From positions 1 to 60,409 of IMG/VR virus record IMGVR_UViG_3300012929_000019: DNA of 60,409 nt. One strand, given 5' to 3'. Origin of the DNA: a virus. The position numbers were made by a program, and so were the translations under genes. Of the stretch, positions 16,687-24,569 are shown piece after piece (the first letter of the stretch is position 1; every line of letters starts with the position of its first letter). The notes under the pieces were generated by a model. That model saw only the letters and a list, made by a program, of their open reading frames with translations, was not told where the DNA came from and made no database searches.

Positions 16687-18744
16687 TTACGCATTACGGA
16701 AAATCAAAGCGATATTAGCTGCTGCCTGCGCAGTGCCCGTTTGATTGATCTGCGACAAATGGAAGGGGCTCGATGTGCCTGTGATCGCGGCGCTGTACAC
16801 GCCCATCCCGCCCACCGCATTGGTTGATGTTGCAGTGTTAGAGGCAATGTCGGCGTAAGGCACAGCGGTTCCTAGATTAGTTCCACCCCACATTGACATG
16901 GTGGCTCCAAGATTAGTCGTATTCGCTCCAACGCTTGAGGTTGCCGTGATGATATTAATTCCGACGTAATATTCTCCCGGGTGAATACGCGTCGCTCCAA
17001 AGGGGATGGAGATATTGCGGATCGCACTTGCCGTCAACTGCGTTTGTCCTGCCGTATTCGACGCGTAGGAATAGGTCGTCTGCGTCGAACTGCTCATGAT
17101 GAATTGCAAAGATACCGAGTTCGCATTTTTGGTGTAAATCGCGCCATAGGCAGAGAGCGCAATGGCCGCGGTATTCGAGGTAGCTGCCGACCCACAAGAC
17201 ATGGCCACGAGCACATCAAGACGCGAAAAAACAAGCTGCACAGGAATGGATATATATTGAATCGACAATGTGGCATTACCAAGTGCCCCAATTGCTCCAA
17301 ATTCAAAGGCCGGAGGCCACACATAACGTGTCAGAGCCGGATTAACAACCGAAAGGCCATTAGTGCTGAGCGTGTATCCAAACCCAGCAGAAGCCGAAGA
17401 GCCCGTGCTAACTCCCGTACCTGCGAATTGTGTTGAGTTGTAAGAGGCAGTGAGCGTTCCCGCGCTCGCCCCCGTTGAAAGACCAAAGGTGATACCGTTG
17501 GAATCCTGGAACGTAAGTCCTGAGAGCGCGGTGCTCGCAACATCCGCCGATACATTGAGCCCACCTTGCAACGTGATCGTCTGCGCACCGCCTGCTGCGG
17601 TACTCACGGACAACGTAATATTGTTCCCACCCGCGAGCACTATCTGTCCAGCCTGCGTCCCCGTGTTACCCGACGTATTGCCTATATTCGATACGCCTAT
17701 CGATTGCGCGGGAGCGGACACCTGAATCGAGCCGTTTGAAAATCCAACCGATGCCTCTCCAAGGCCATTGAAAGAAAGTGCACTAAATGACAACACGGTC
17801 GATGAGTTCTGAGTCGTGTTGCCCAACGCAAAGAGCGATACTTGCGCGGGTACTGTATAACTTGCACTGATCCCATTTGCTCCCGAGGAACCAAAGGAAA
17901 TCCCATTCGCATTTTGAAAGGTCACGGTTCCCGAGGTGTAGGTGGTGTTCGAGACCTGCATCCCACTGATTCCCGTCTGAGCGGCAGGCGCATTCGCGCC
18001 ACTGATAGTAATCGTCTGCGCTCCGCCCGCTGCCGAACTGACCGACAGCGTGATGTTATTGACGCCTGCAAAGATTGCCTGCCCAGAGTAGGTACCCGTA
18101 TTGCCCGACGTATTACCCCCTGTCGATACGCCTAACGATTGACCTGGTGCAGAGACTTGAATCGATCCATTGGAAAATCCAACCGTTACCTCTCCAAGCC
18201 CATTGAAAGAAAGCGCATTGAGCGCCATGGCCGAGGACGAGTTCTGAGTCGTATTGCCCAACGCAAAAAGAGAAGCCTGAGTCTGAACGGAAGCCGTCAG
18301 CGTACCAACACCCGCCCCGGTGGATAGACCGAAACTGACGCCATTTGAGTTACTAAAAGTAATAGCTGAGAGCGCGTTCGATGTACCCCCGGGCGCGGAA
18401 ACGTTGAGCGCATGGGACGCTGTAATCGCCTGCCCCGCGCTTGATCCAAAACTGATGCCATTTGCATTGGAGAATGAGACGGTGCCAGAAGTATAAGTCG
18501 TGTTCGAGACGATGATCCCACTGATCGCGGTTTGCGCGCCTGCCGCATTGGGGCCCGATATGGTGACTGACATACCCCCCGCATTAGTGGATCCTGACAG
18601 AGTGATACCGTTTCCACCCGCAAGCACAATCTGATTTGACACCGTTCCCGTATTGCCCGAAGTGTTCCCTCCCGACACCCCTGCCGAGAAACTAGCTCCC
18701 CCCGTACCACCACCAACGGCACCTAAACCTACTACGCCTAGCAT
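16687..18744 (-). CDS. Repetitive fibre/adhesin-like virion protein
   Basis: About 685 residues of Gly/Ser/Asn/Thr-rich beta repeats (units such as NTSGNTGT, NGISFGSS, GAQTITISG), ending in a ~230-residue non-repetitive domain with YYVGINIITA. Repeats and C-terminal domain resemble the larger protein at 26531-30058, so the two are paralogues. The ATG at 18744 follows GGGGA; a TTG four codons upstream is less likely. The stop lies 3 bases before the terminase start. Role as a tail, head or receptor-binding fibre is inferred. Confidence 0.6.
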   Translation of the reverse strand: MLGVVGLGAVGGGTGGASFSAGVSGGNTSGNTGTVSNQIVLAGGNGITLSGSTNAGGMSVTISGPNAAGAQTAISGIIVSNTTYTSGTVSFSNANGISFGSSAGQAITASHALNVSAPGGTSNALSAITFSNSNGVSFGLSTGAGVGTLTASVQTQASLFALGNTTQNSSSAMALNALSFNGLGEVTVGFSNGSIQVSAPGQSLGVSTGGNTSGNTGTYSGQAIFAGVNNITLSVSSAAGGAQTITISGANAPAAQTGISGMQVSNTTYTSGTVTFQNANGISFGSSGANGISASYTVPAQVSLFALGNTTQNSSTVLSFSALSFNGLGEASVGFSNGSIQVSAPAQSIGVSNIGNTSGNTGTQAGQIVLAGGNNITLSVSTAAGGAQTITLQGGLNVSADVASTALSGLTFQDSNGITFGLSTGASAGTLTASYNSTQFAGTGVSTGSSASAGFGYTLSTNGLSVVNPALTRYVWPPAFEFGAIGALGNATLSIQYISIPVQLVFSRLDVLVAMSCGSAATSNTAAIALSAYGAIYTKNANSVSLQFIMSSSTQTTYSYASNTAGQTQLTASAIRNISIPFGATRIHPGEYYVGINIITATSSVGANTTNLGATMSMWGGTNLGTAVPYADIASNTATSTNAVGGMGVYSAAITGTSSPFHLSQINQTGTAQAAANIALIFRNA

Positions 18745-18775
18745 ATTGTTCCCCAAATAATCGACACAGAATCTC

Positions 18776-19078
18776 TCACGTATTCAAAATCACGGCAAGC
18801 TTATCACCGGGCACCACTACAAAATATTCAGTCTGCCCCGCGGCAAGACGCATGTTCACCGTAGTTGCTACGGGCGATGTCCCACCAATACGCACCGAGC
18901 AGATGCTGTCAGTATGCACCCGTATCAGATGGGTTTGCTGTGTGAACGCAGCACTTGCTGTTGAACCTCCCGTGTTGCTCAACGTCTGCTCTGCAAGCGG
19001 CGGACAATGCCCCGCCATGGCGCCCGAGGCCGGGCGCACGTAGATAGCTTCAAACTCAGCGATATATAAAGTCGTCAT
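18776..19078 (-). CDS. Small structural protein of unknown function (100 aa)
   Basis: Starts MTTLYIAEFEAIYVRP with GAGGA seven bases upstream. It is beta-rich (TTVNMRLAAGQTEYFVVVPGDKLAVIL) with no catalytic motif. The fold suggestion is a small beta sandwich or decoration/fibre-base protein, from sequence look and from its place between fibre and glycosidase-like genes. Confidence 0.55.
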   Translation of the reverse strand: MTTLYIAEFEAIYVRPASGAMAGHCPPLAEQTLSNTGGSTASAAFTQQTHLIRVHTDSICSVRIGGTSPVATTVNMRLAAGQTEYFVVVPGDKLAVILNT

Positions 19079-19090
19079 CTCATTTTCCTC

Positions 19091-19519
19091 TTACACTTCA
19101 TCAGGGACAGCGATCACGGAATACACCGCTGTATCATAACGTTGCGCTCCACCCGATACCTGTATCCAAAAAATAACCTCTCGTGACTCCGACTGACTCT
19201 GCGCATAACCAAATGTGTTCCACGCAGCGGGCAAATTAAGCAGCGTCGATTCACCTACATCACTGATCGTCACCCAATCCTGCAACTGTACGTGATTTGT
19301 TGCATCCCACACTCTCCATTGCACGAGCACCGGTACATAGGGCATACCAAAAATATCAAGATACGCGATCTGCACGTAATAATCCGAGCGCTCAGGCACC
19401 TGTGCACGCGTTGAAACAGGCAAGAAGGTAATCAGGCTCGGGCCCGGATCAACAACTATCAGCGTCGTCTGATAGTCGTTTTGAAACGTTGAATCTTGAA
19501 AACCTCCAAAGAAACTCAT
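19091..19519 (-). CDS. Beta-sandwich-like protein of unknown function (142 aa)
   Basis: Starts MSFFGGFQDSTFQNDYQ. Repeated strand-like segments (VPVLVQWRVWDATNHVQLQ, REVIFWIQVSG) suggest an Ig-like fold. It lies between the 100-residue protein and the GH16-like protein in a tight same-strand run. It may be a fibre or collar accessory; nothing specific is recognised. Confidence 0.5.
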   Translation of the reverse strand: MSFFGGFQDSTFQNDYQTTLIVVDPGPSLITFLPVSTRAQVPERSDYYVQIAYLDIFGMPYVPVLVQWRVWDATNHVQLQDWVTISDVGESTLLNLPAAWNTFGYAQSQSESREVIFWIQVSGGAQRYDTAVYSVIAVPDEV

Positions 19520-19526
19520 AAAAATC

Positions 19527-20423
19527 TCATTGCATTAAATTCTTGGCGGAACTTTTTTGCCACACGGAACACGATAAAACCGTCATCGAGACAGTCGGAT
19601 GCGTCGAGCCAATGATGGGGCATACTCGTTTTGCATCGATTATATTCAGCATCGTAGACCCAGAGACGGGAGGTGGAACATTGTTATTCTGCGGCGTAAA
19701 TGCATTCCAGTTAATCGTCCCCACTGCCACATTATCAAAATACCAGATAGCTGAGCCTTGACTCGTTGCGGTTGCTGGAATCCAGGCGAGCCCATACGCA
19801 TGGTACTGCGCCATATCGGCTGCCACCGTGATGGGTGAAAACCCTCCTCCCCCAGTGCTCACATTATGCACTGTGGGCGTTGTATCCTCATACCAATCGT
19901 GGCCCGCAATTCCGTACTTGTTAGTGACGCCAGCATCAAACTCAAATACGTCGATTTCAACCCAATGATAATACCCCGTCGCCTGCCCAGGCCATTGCAT
20001 CCAGGAAAGCACTCCCGACAAATGCTCAATGTTCATCAACCAAAAGGATGGCCACCCAAGCCCTACGAGCGAACCATTGACAGGGGGAAATTTCAACACA
20101 CATTCAAAATATGCTCCCCCTCCAAACGCCACGCCTTGCCAATTATTAGTAAATGCGTTGTTCTGATGCGCCGAACAAACTCCGTAACCATTGCCGGGAT
20201 TACCCACACAAGTCAGCGTACCATCAGGATTTTGAGTATTCGTCCCCGCGGCATTGGTGCTAAAGAAATTGAAGTTGAGCAGATTCCCACCTAACACCGG
20301 AGCAGGACCAAAGGTCCGTGCTGTATAGCCCGCAGCAAGTGCGCCCGCAGGAATTGATCCTGCGGACGTAATGACACTGTTCGCATTCAAGACCTGTGAA
20401 ACAATGGGACCTAAAGCCGGCAT
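19527..20423 (-). CDS. GH16-like glycoside hydrolase / tail depolymerase
   Basis: 298 residues. The key motif is EIDVFE in HWVEIDVFEFD, which fits the GH16 signature E-x-D-x-x-E that carries nucleophile and acid/base. It is preceded by GWPSFWLMN and followed by YHAYGLAWIP and IWYFDN, all typical of the concanavalin-A-like beta jelly roll of GH16 enzymes. The family cleaves beta-1,3/1,4 glucans, agars or carrageenans. In a phage structural operon it is probably a capsule- or slime-degrading virion protein. The N-terminal ~50 residues may anchor it to the particle. Confidence 0.75.
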   Translation of the reverse strand: MPALGPIVSQVLNANSVITSAGSIPAGALAAGYTARTFGPAPVLGGNLLNFNFFSTNAAGTNTQNPDGTLTCVGNPGNGYGVCSAHQNNAFTNNWQGVAFGGGAYFECVLKFPPVNGSLVGLGWPSFWLMNIEHLSGVLSWMQWPGQATGYYHWVEIDVFEFDAGVTNKYGIAGHDWYEDTTPTVHNVSTGGGGFSPITVAADMAQYHAYGLAWIPATATSQGSAIWYFDNVAVGTINWNAFTPQNNNVPPPVSGSTMLNIIDAKRVCPIIGSTHPTVSMTVLSCSVWQKSSAKNLMQ

Positions 20424-20426
20424 AAA

Positions 20427-22280
20427 TCAGAGCCCCGTGCGTTGAAGCGTGAAGCCGCAGTCAGCGATCGTAAAGCCCGTTGAAGAGGCATTCTTGCTCG
20501 TACAAGCCATGCGCAAGCGCCAGCGAAAAGTTTCATAACCCAATATCCATATGTTGGTAATAGTGGAGGAAGCATAGGCCCCGGACGCGGCGTACGAATC
20601 CACGGTCTTGGCACTAGGCGCCAAATTGAACCCATCATAGAGATAGATCGAGAAAATCCCATTCGCGGGCCCCGTCTGATAGTTCAGGTTGAGCGTATAG
20701 GTTCCAGGAGGCGCCGTCACATCGTACTCGATGAAATCCCCACTTACCGCACTCGTGTTCGTCCTAATCGATCCATTAGGCGCTCCTGCCGTCGCCACGA
20801 TCGCCCACGTGCCGCCGGTCTTCGCCTCATTGACCACCGCATTCCCCTGCCCAGAAGCTAAGGCAAGAGGATAGTTTCTATACGTCCATGCATCATCATT
20901 ATTCCAGTATGGGGGTTGTCCATAGCGACTACCTAGAACCGGATGCGCGTAGGGGCCATCATTATGCACCGGAGTCGGCAGGAGCGGCGTTACCATCAAT
21001 TGATAGCTAGGCGTGCGGTTATTACATCCTTCATAAAAAAGGTATGACACACCATTCGGGCCCGTGCACACATAAGGGTCCGCGATCTGATCGAACTCGA
21101 AAAAATGTGCACGCTTCATCAGCGCTGGATTACCTAGAAATAATCCGTTGACCTGAGCCACCGCGGTCGGCGTTCCTGTGACCGCGGTCGACCAAGTAAC
21201 CGTGGTCGAATTAAAGGTGTAAGTCATCGAAATGACTTGCCCGGTAGAGAGCGTAGTATTGTAATTACCACCCTTCGCCGGAAACTGAAGGGACAAGGTC
21301 CCAGGGCCCGTGCCCGAAGGAGGAACGGTGAAGATTTCTGGGATCAAAGGCAATTGCGTTATGGTCCAGGTGTCGGTTGCGATATTCGCGAGCGGAATCG
21401 TGGCACGAAAAATATCATCAGGGAACGCGCGTGAGTAGGTACTACCATGATAGTACATCACGGCATTCGAGCCTACGATCTTCACATCCGCACCACTACA
21501 CGAGCCGTTGGGGCTGGGCCTGATCGAAGACACCTGCCCGTAGCCCAACACGAAAGTACCATTGACCGTCGCGCACGTCAGCATGGCGATCTGGAATGAA
21601 CTCGTACTGCCCTCCACAGGGAATACGTTGCCCCACAATGACTCTTGAAACATGTAATACGTGCCCGCTACCTTTACCACGCAGCAATTCCCATTTGCCG
21701 ACCCACCGCCTACAACGCCCGTAAACACTGTGGTCGGGGCTGAGAACACGGGTCCAGAACTCGGGCTGAATACCAAGGGCGCGGCAGCCACGCGAATATT
21801 TTTACTCGATAGTTCGATGTAATAAATATAGATCGTCCCACCTTCGATATATACGTAGCTGTGCGCACAGGTCCCCGCCTGTCCGCCCGTGCCGGCCCCT
21901 AAGACCACGAACGGTGTTGACCAATTAGACGGCACCGTAGGGTCAGTCGAGTTGTACATGTAAGAGATCGTCGAGCCGCCGTTGGTGAAGGTCGCATTGT
22001 AGACGCCATTCGCGTACCACACGGACAGCTCCTGTCCGTTAAGCCCTAAGGGATAACGATCTGAGGCCGCAGAAGATATCGAGTAAGTACTGATATCTCC
22101 CGTGCCTTCCGTCAACGGATAAGACCACGTCACCCCATTGCTCCACACAGGCCCTACGTCCGACGTGTAAGCCGGATATCCTACGTAATTCGCCGCAGGA
22201 AAATTCGCAACGAGCTGATCATACGTTTGCACCGTCGGGATCGGAACCCCAGAAGCAACGCCCACCAATGCTGATACCAT
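20427..22280 (-). CDS. Beta-propeller glycosidase-like virion protein (GH43-like) with C-terminal carbohydrate-binding-like domain
   Basis: 617 residues. Repeated blade-like segments (GGTIYIYYIELSS, VAGTYYMFQESLWG, NAVMYYHGSTYS, GVSYLFYEG) and FEFDQIADPYVCTGPNG resemble the five-bladed GH43/GH32-type propeller. Residues about 460-617 (GDFIEYDVTAPPGTYTLNLNYQ) look like a carbohydrate-binding beta sandwich. It is adjacent to the GH16-like gene (3 bases between), so both may act on the same host glycan. A good AGAGGA Shine-Dalgarno precedes the ATG. Catalytic residues are not assigned. Confidence 0.6.
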   Translation of the reverse strand: MVSALVGVASGVPIPTVQTYDQLVANFPAANYVGYPAYTSDVGPVWSNGVTWSYPLTEGTGDISTYSISSAASDRYPLGLNGQELSVWYANGVYNATFTNGGSTISYMYNSTDPTVPSNWSTPFVVLGAGTGGQAGTCAHSYVYIEGGTIYIYYIELSSKNIRVAAAPLVFSPSSGPVFSAPTTVFTGVVGGGSANGNCCVVKVAGTYYMFQESLWGNVFPVEGSTSSFQIAMLTCATVNGTFVLGYGQVSSIRPSPNGSCSGADVKIVGSNAVMYYHGSTYSRAFPDDIFRATIPLANIATDTWTITQLPLIPEIFTVPPSGTGPGTLSLQFPAKGGNYNTTLSTGQVISMTYTFNSTTVTWSTAVTGTPTAVAQVNGLFLGNPALMKRAHFFEFDQIADPYVCTGPNGVSYLFYEGCNNRTPSYQLMVTPLLPTPVHNDGPYAHPVLGSRYGQPPYWNNDDAWTYRNYPLALASGQGNAVVNEAKTGGTWAIVATAGAPNGSIRTNTSAVSGDFIEYDVTAPPGTYTLNLNYQTGPANGIFSIYLYDGFNLAPSAKTVDSYAASGAYASSTITNIWILGYETFRWRLRMACTSKNASSTGFTIADCGFTLQRTGL

Positions 22281-22295
22281 AAAAATTTCCTCTCT

Positions 22296-22934
22296 TTACT
22301 TCTTCGCGGTCAGCGTGCAGTGAATGTCCTGGCACGCCTCTTTGTAATTCGACATCGCAAAATTCTGATACTCCGTATTGCGCGTCGTCAGATCGCCCCT
22401 CATCCCATAGCCGTAGGTAAAGAGGAGATCGCAGCAGTAGCCATCCAGGTTCCACTCGATATCGTTATCGGGCGCATTCACCTTGCGCCAATCCTTCGAT
22501 AGGTACCAGAAAAACATCTCGCCCACGGGGGGCCACTGATGAGTGAAGTCTCCATACGCGCGCGAGGAGCACCAATGAGGCGTGATGATTTTCGCTTTCC
22601 CATCGGGGACGAGCACGCGCCATAGCTCATTCATGAACTTTACTCGTTGCAACCCTGTGAGGTGCTCGAGGAAATGCGAGCAATGGATTTCCGTCACGCT
22701 ACTCTCAGCTAAATTATAAAAAAATCGTTTCCCTTCTACAGGCGCGTATTTATCTAGAAACTCCTCATCAAATTGCCATGTATCAGCGGTTAAATCCGTT
22801 ATCGCATCCACGCCCTCGAACTTGCGCCGATCGATGCCTAAGAACCCCGCGGCCTTATTTTTGCCACAGCCCAGATCAAGCTTGATTACCGGACGCTCAA
22901 CCGCTTCCTCTTTCGCTAACTTGTGTTCACTCAT
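22296..22934 (-). CDS. Class I SAM-dependent methyltransferase
   Basis: 212 residues. Motif I is KLDLGCGKNKAAGFLGID, and HCSHFLEHL with the following RVLVPDGKAKIITPH is the methyltransferase type-11 pattern (post-I and motif III region). AAAGGA lies 10 bases before the ATG. It sits in a glycan-related stretch with two glycosyltransferases and glycosidase-like fibres, so a small molecule or sugar is a more likely substrate than DNA. That is inference. Confidence 0.8.
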   Translation of the reverse strand: MSEHKLAKEEAVERPVIKLDLGCGKNKAAGFLGIDRRKFEGVDAITDLTADTWQFDEEFLDKYAPVEGKRFFYNLAESSVTEIHCSHFLEHLTGLQRVKFMNELWRVLVPDGKAKIITPHWCSSRAYGDFTHQWPPVGEMFFWYLSKDWRKVNAPDNDIEWNLDGYCCDLLFTYGYGMRGDLTTRNTEYQNFAMSNYKEACQDIHCTLTAKK

Positions 22935-22968
22935 TTTTTCATCGTCCTTTGTTTAAAGTAATCCGGTC

Positions 22969-23211
22969 TCAGGCCTTCGGCACCTGCGTGATATCGACAT
23001 ACACCATCTGTCCTGGAAGCACCTGGCCCATGGCAGGAGGATTGTTGACGGTAAAATTCAGGCGCCCTTGCGGCGTCCATTTCGACCACTGCTTATTTTC
23101 ATCTGTGTCCCCATAGACTGCTATCAGCTCGATTTCCTCCGACTGAATATTACCTTCCTGATCCGCGATCCGCTTCACCGAATTCACTGACATCTTTAAT
23201 CGTAAGCTCAT
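22969..23211 (-). CDS. Conserved-looking small protein (80 aa)
   Basis: Starts MSLRLKMSVNSVKRI and contains a strand-rich core (IELIAVYGD, GRLNFTVNNPPAMGQVLPGQMVYVDI). The gene is preceded by an AGGAGA-type Shine-Dalgarno. It lies between the Cys-rich protein and the methyltransferase. No family recognised. Confidence 0.6.
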   Translation of the reverse strand: MSLRLKMSVNSVKRIADQEGNIQSEEIELIAVYGDTDENKQWSKWTPQGRLNFTVNNPPAMGQVLPGQMVYVDITQVPKA

Positions 23212-23229
23212 TTCATTTCTCCTTTAAGT

Positions 23230-23811
23230 TTAAATCGTCGGCGCATTGTTCTGCGCACAACAGGCTGTACCAAACGTCCTAAAATCACCGCGCCCGCAAT
23301 ACAATTCGCGGCCCCTGCTATCGGGCTCAAACGCCGCACTAGCATACCCGCACTTATGGCATCCGAACCCTATCCCATCTTTCGCTACCCCATACACCGC
23401 CACATCGGCGGATTTCTGATACAACGGCATCTCAGGGTCGCCCGCACACAAATTTTCCCAATCCCCGCAGCTCCCCGCCTCACGAGATATCTCCAATGGA
23501 TCAATCGGATCACCGTTTTCATTCACGAGTAAGCATTCCTGATCATCGGCTTGATTGCACCGCCCGCAATTATATCGACCCTGCTCATCATACGTGCGGG
23601 TAAGCCCCGTGTAGGGATCAGCAAATTTAAAATGCGCAGCAAAGCGGTCACGATTATGTTGCTCTATCAATTCCCGTTCAGGACCTACCTTCGTCGGCTG
23701 TACGAAATTCCCATCCTTCATGGACGGCCTCAGTATCAGCCGTACGGGCGCCCCTCCCGCCTTTAAGGCCTTCGCTATCCTGTCCGCCATCACCGTGTAT
23801 TCTGCTTGCAT
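23230..23811 (-). CDS. Cys-rich metal- or iron-sulfur-binding protein
   Basis: 193 residues with two Cys clusters: CGRCNQADDQEC ... GSCGDWENLC around residues 82-125, and GCHKCGY ... CGRG ... CC near the C-terminus. The first cluster ending in GSCGDWE is reminiscent of small iron-sulfur (HiPIP-like) proteins; the second looks like a zinc ribbon. It stands between a glycosyltransferase and an 80-residue gene. Cofactor and role are unknown. Confidence 0.55.
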   Translation of the reverse strand: MQAEYTVMADRIAKALKAGGAPVRLILRPSMKDGNFVQPTKVGPERELIEQHNRDRFAAHFKFADPYTGLTRTYDEQGRYNCGRCNQADDQECLLVNENGDPIDPLEISREAGSCGDWENLCAGDPEMPLYQKSADVAVYGVAKDGIGFGCHKCGYASAAFEPDSRGRELYCGRGDFRTFGTACCAQNNAPTI

Positions 23812-23817
23812 TCCGTG

Positions 23818-24549
23818 TCACCACATCATATCAGGGGTGCCGAATTGGCCTAAGAGATCGTAATGCCCCACCTTCACCGCGCAATCGATCGCGCAGCGAT
23901 AACCGTGCTTGCGCGCATCGCCCCAGAAATACAGGTCCTGTGTACTAACGCCGTCTTTGGTCTGCGTCTTGAACCACGGCTTACGCAACGCCGGGTCCTT
24001 GAACATCGACAAACGAAACAGATTGAAGCCCATGCCCGTACCACAACACTCCACCAATCCACCATTGGGGTCGGGGGGTTGAGGACGAAAGTTCAGAATG
24101 GGATCCTTCACATCACCCCATATCTGTGCCACACCCGCCTCGCCCTTTGTGTAATACAACCCCCCGACACACGCTAACTCAGGATGATTTTCCAATTGCT
24201 CCACAAGCCTGATCACGCCATCTGAGGGCGGGCAGTTATCATGCTCGATGGTCAACATAAATTCCCATTGACTCAAGTCCGGGTGCGCGAGGATCCCCTC
24301 CAGCGCGCTCGTGTAAGCATCTCCGACCTCCATGCCTTGCGCGAGAATACGGACCACCCCATTATTCGGCGGGAACGCCAGATTCCAATGCGAGAGTGCG
24401 ACCTTCGCGGGGATCGAATCCGCCGCGGGCAGCACCACGATGATGCGCTGCTTTTTCCACGAGCCGCCTTTTAGCAAGCGCGCGGACGCTTTATGCACAT
24501 CTTTGTTATGCTCGCCCCCGAAATCGGCAATTACTAACTGTGGTTTCAT
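23818..24549 (-). CDS. Glycosyltransferase, GT-A-like
   Basis: 243 residues. FMLTIEHDNCPPSDGVIRLVEQL holds the acidic pair expected at the nucleotide-sugar/metal site. CCGTGMGFNLFRLSMF and STQDLYFWGDARKHGYRCAID followed by VGHYD match the acceptor-site and terminal His pattern of GT2-like enzymes. It would transfer a sugar to phage or host acceptors. It is surrounded by fibre, methyltransferase and glycosidase-like genes. Confidence 0.7.
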   Translation of the reverse strand: MKPQLVIADFGGEHNKDVHKASARLLKGGSWKKQRIIVVLPAADSIPAKVALSHWNLAFPPNNGVVRILAQGMEVGDAYTSALEGILAHPDLSQWEFMLTIEHDNCPPSDGVIRLVEQLENHPELACVGGLYYTKGEAGVAQIWGDVKDPILNFRPQPPDPNGGLVECCGTGMGFNLFRLSMFKDPALRKPWFKTQTKDGVSTQDLYFWGDARKHGYRCAIDCAVKVGHYDLLGQFGTPDMMW

Positions 24550-24569
24550 TTCAAATCCTCATTCATTTA

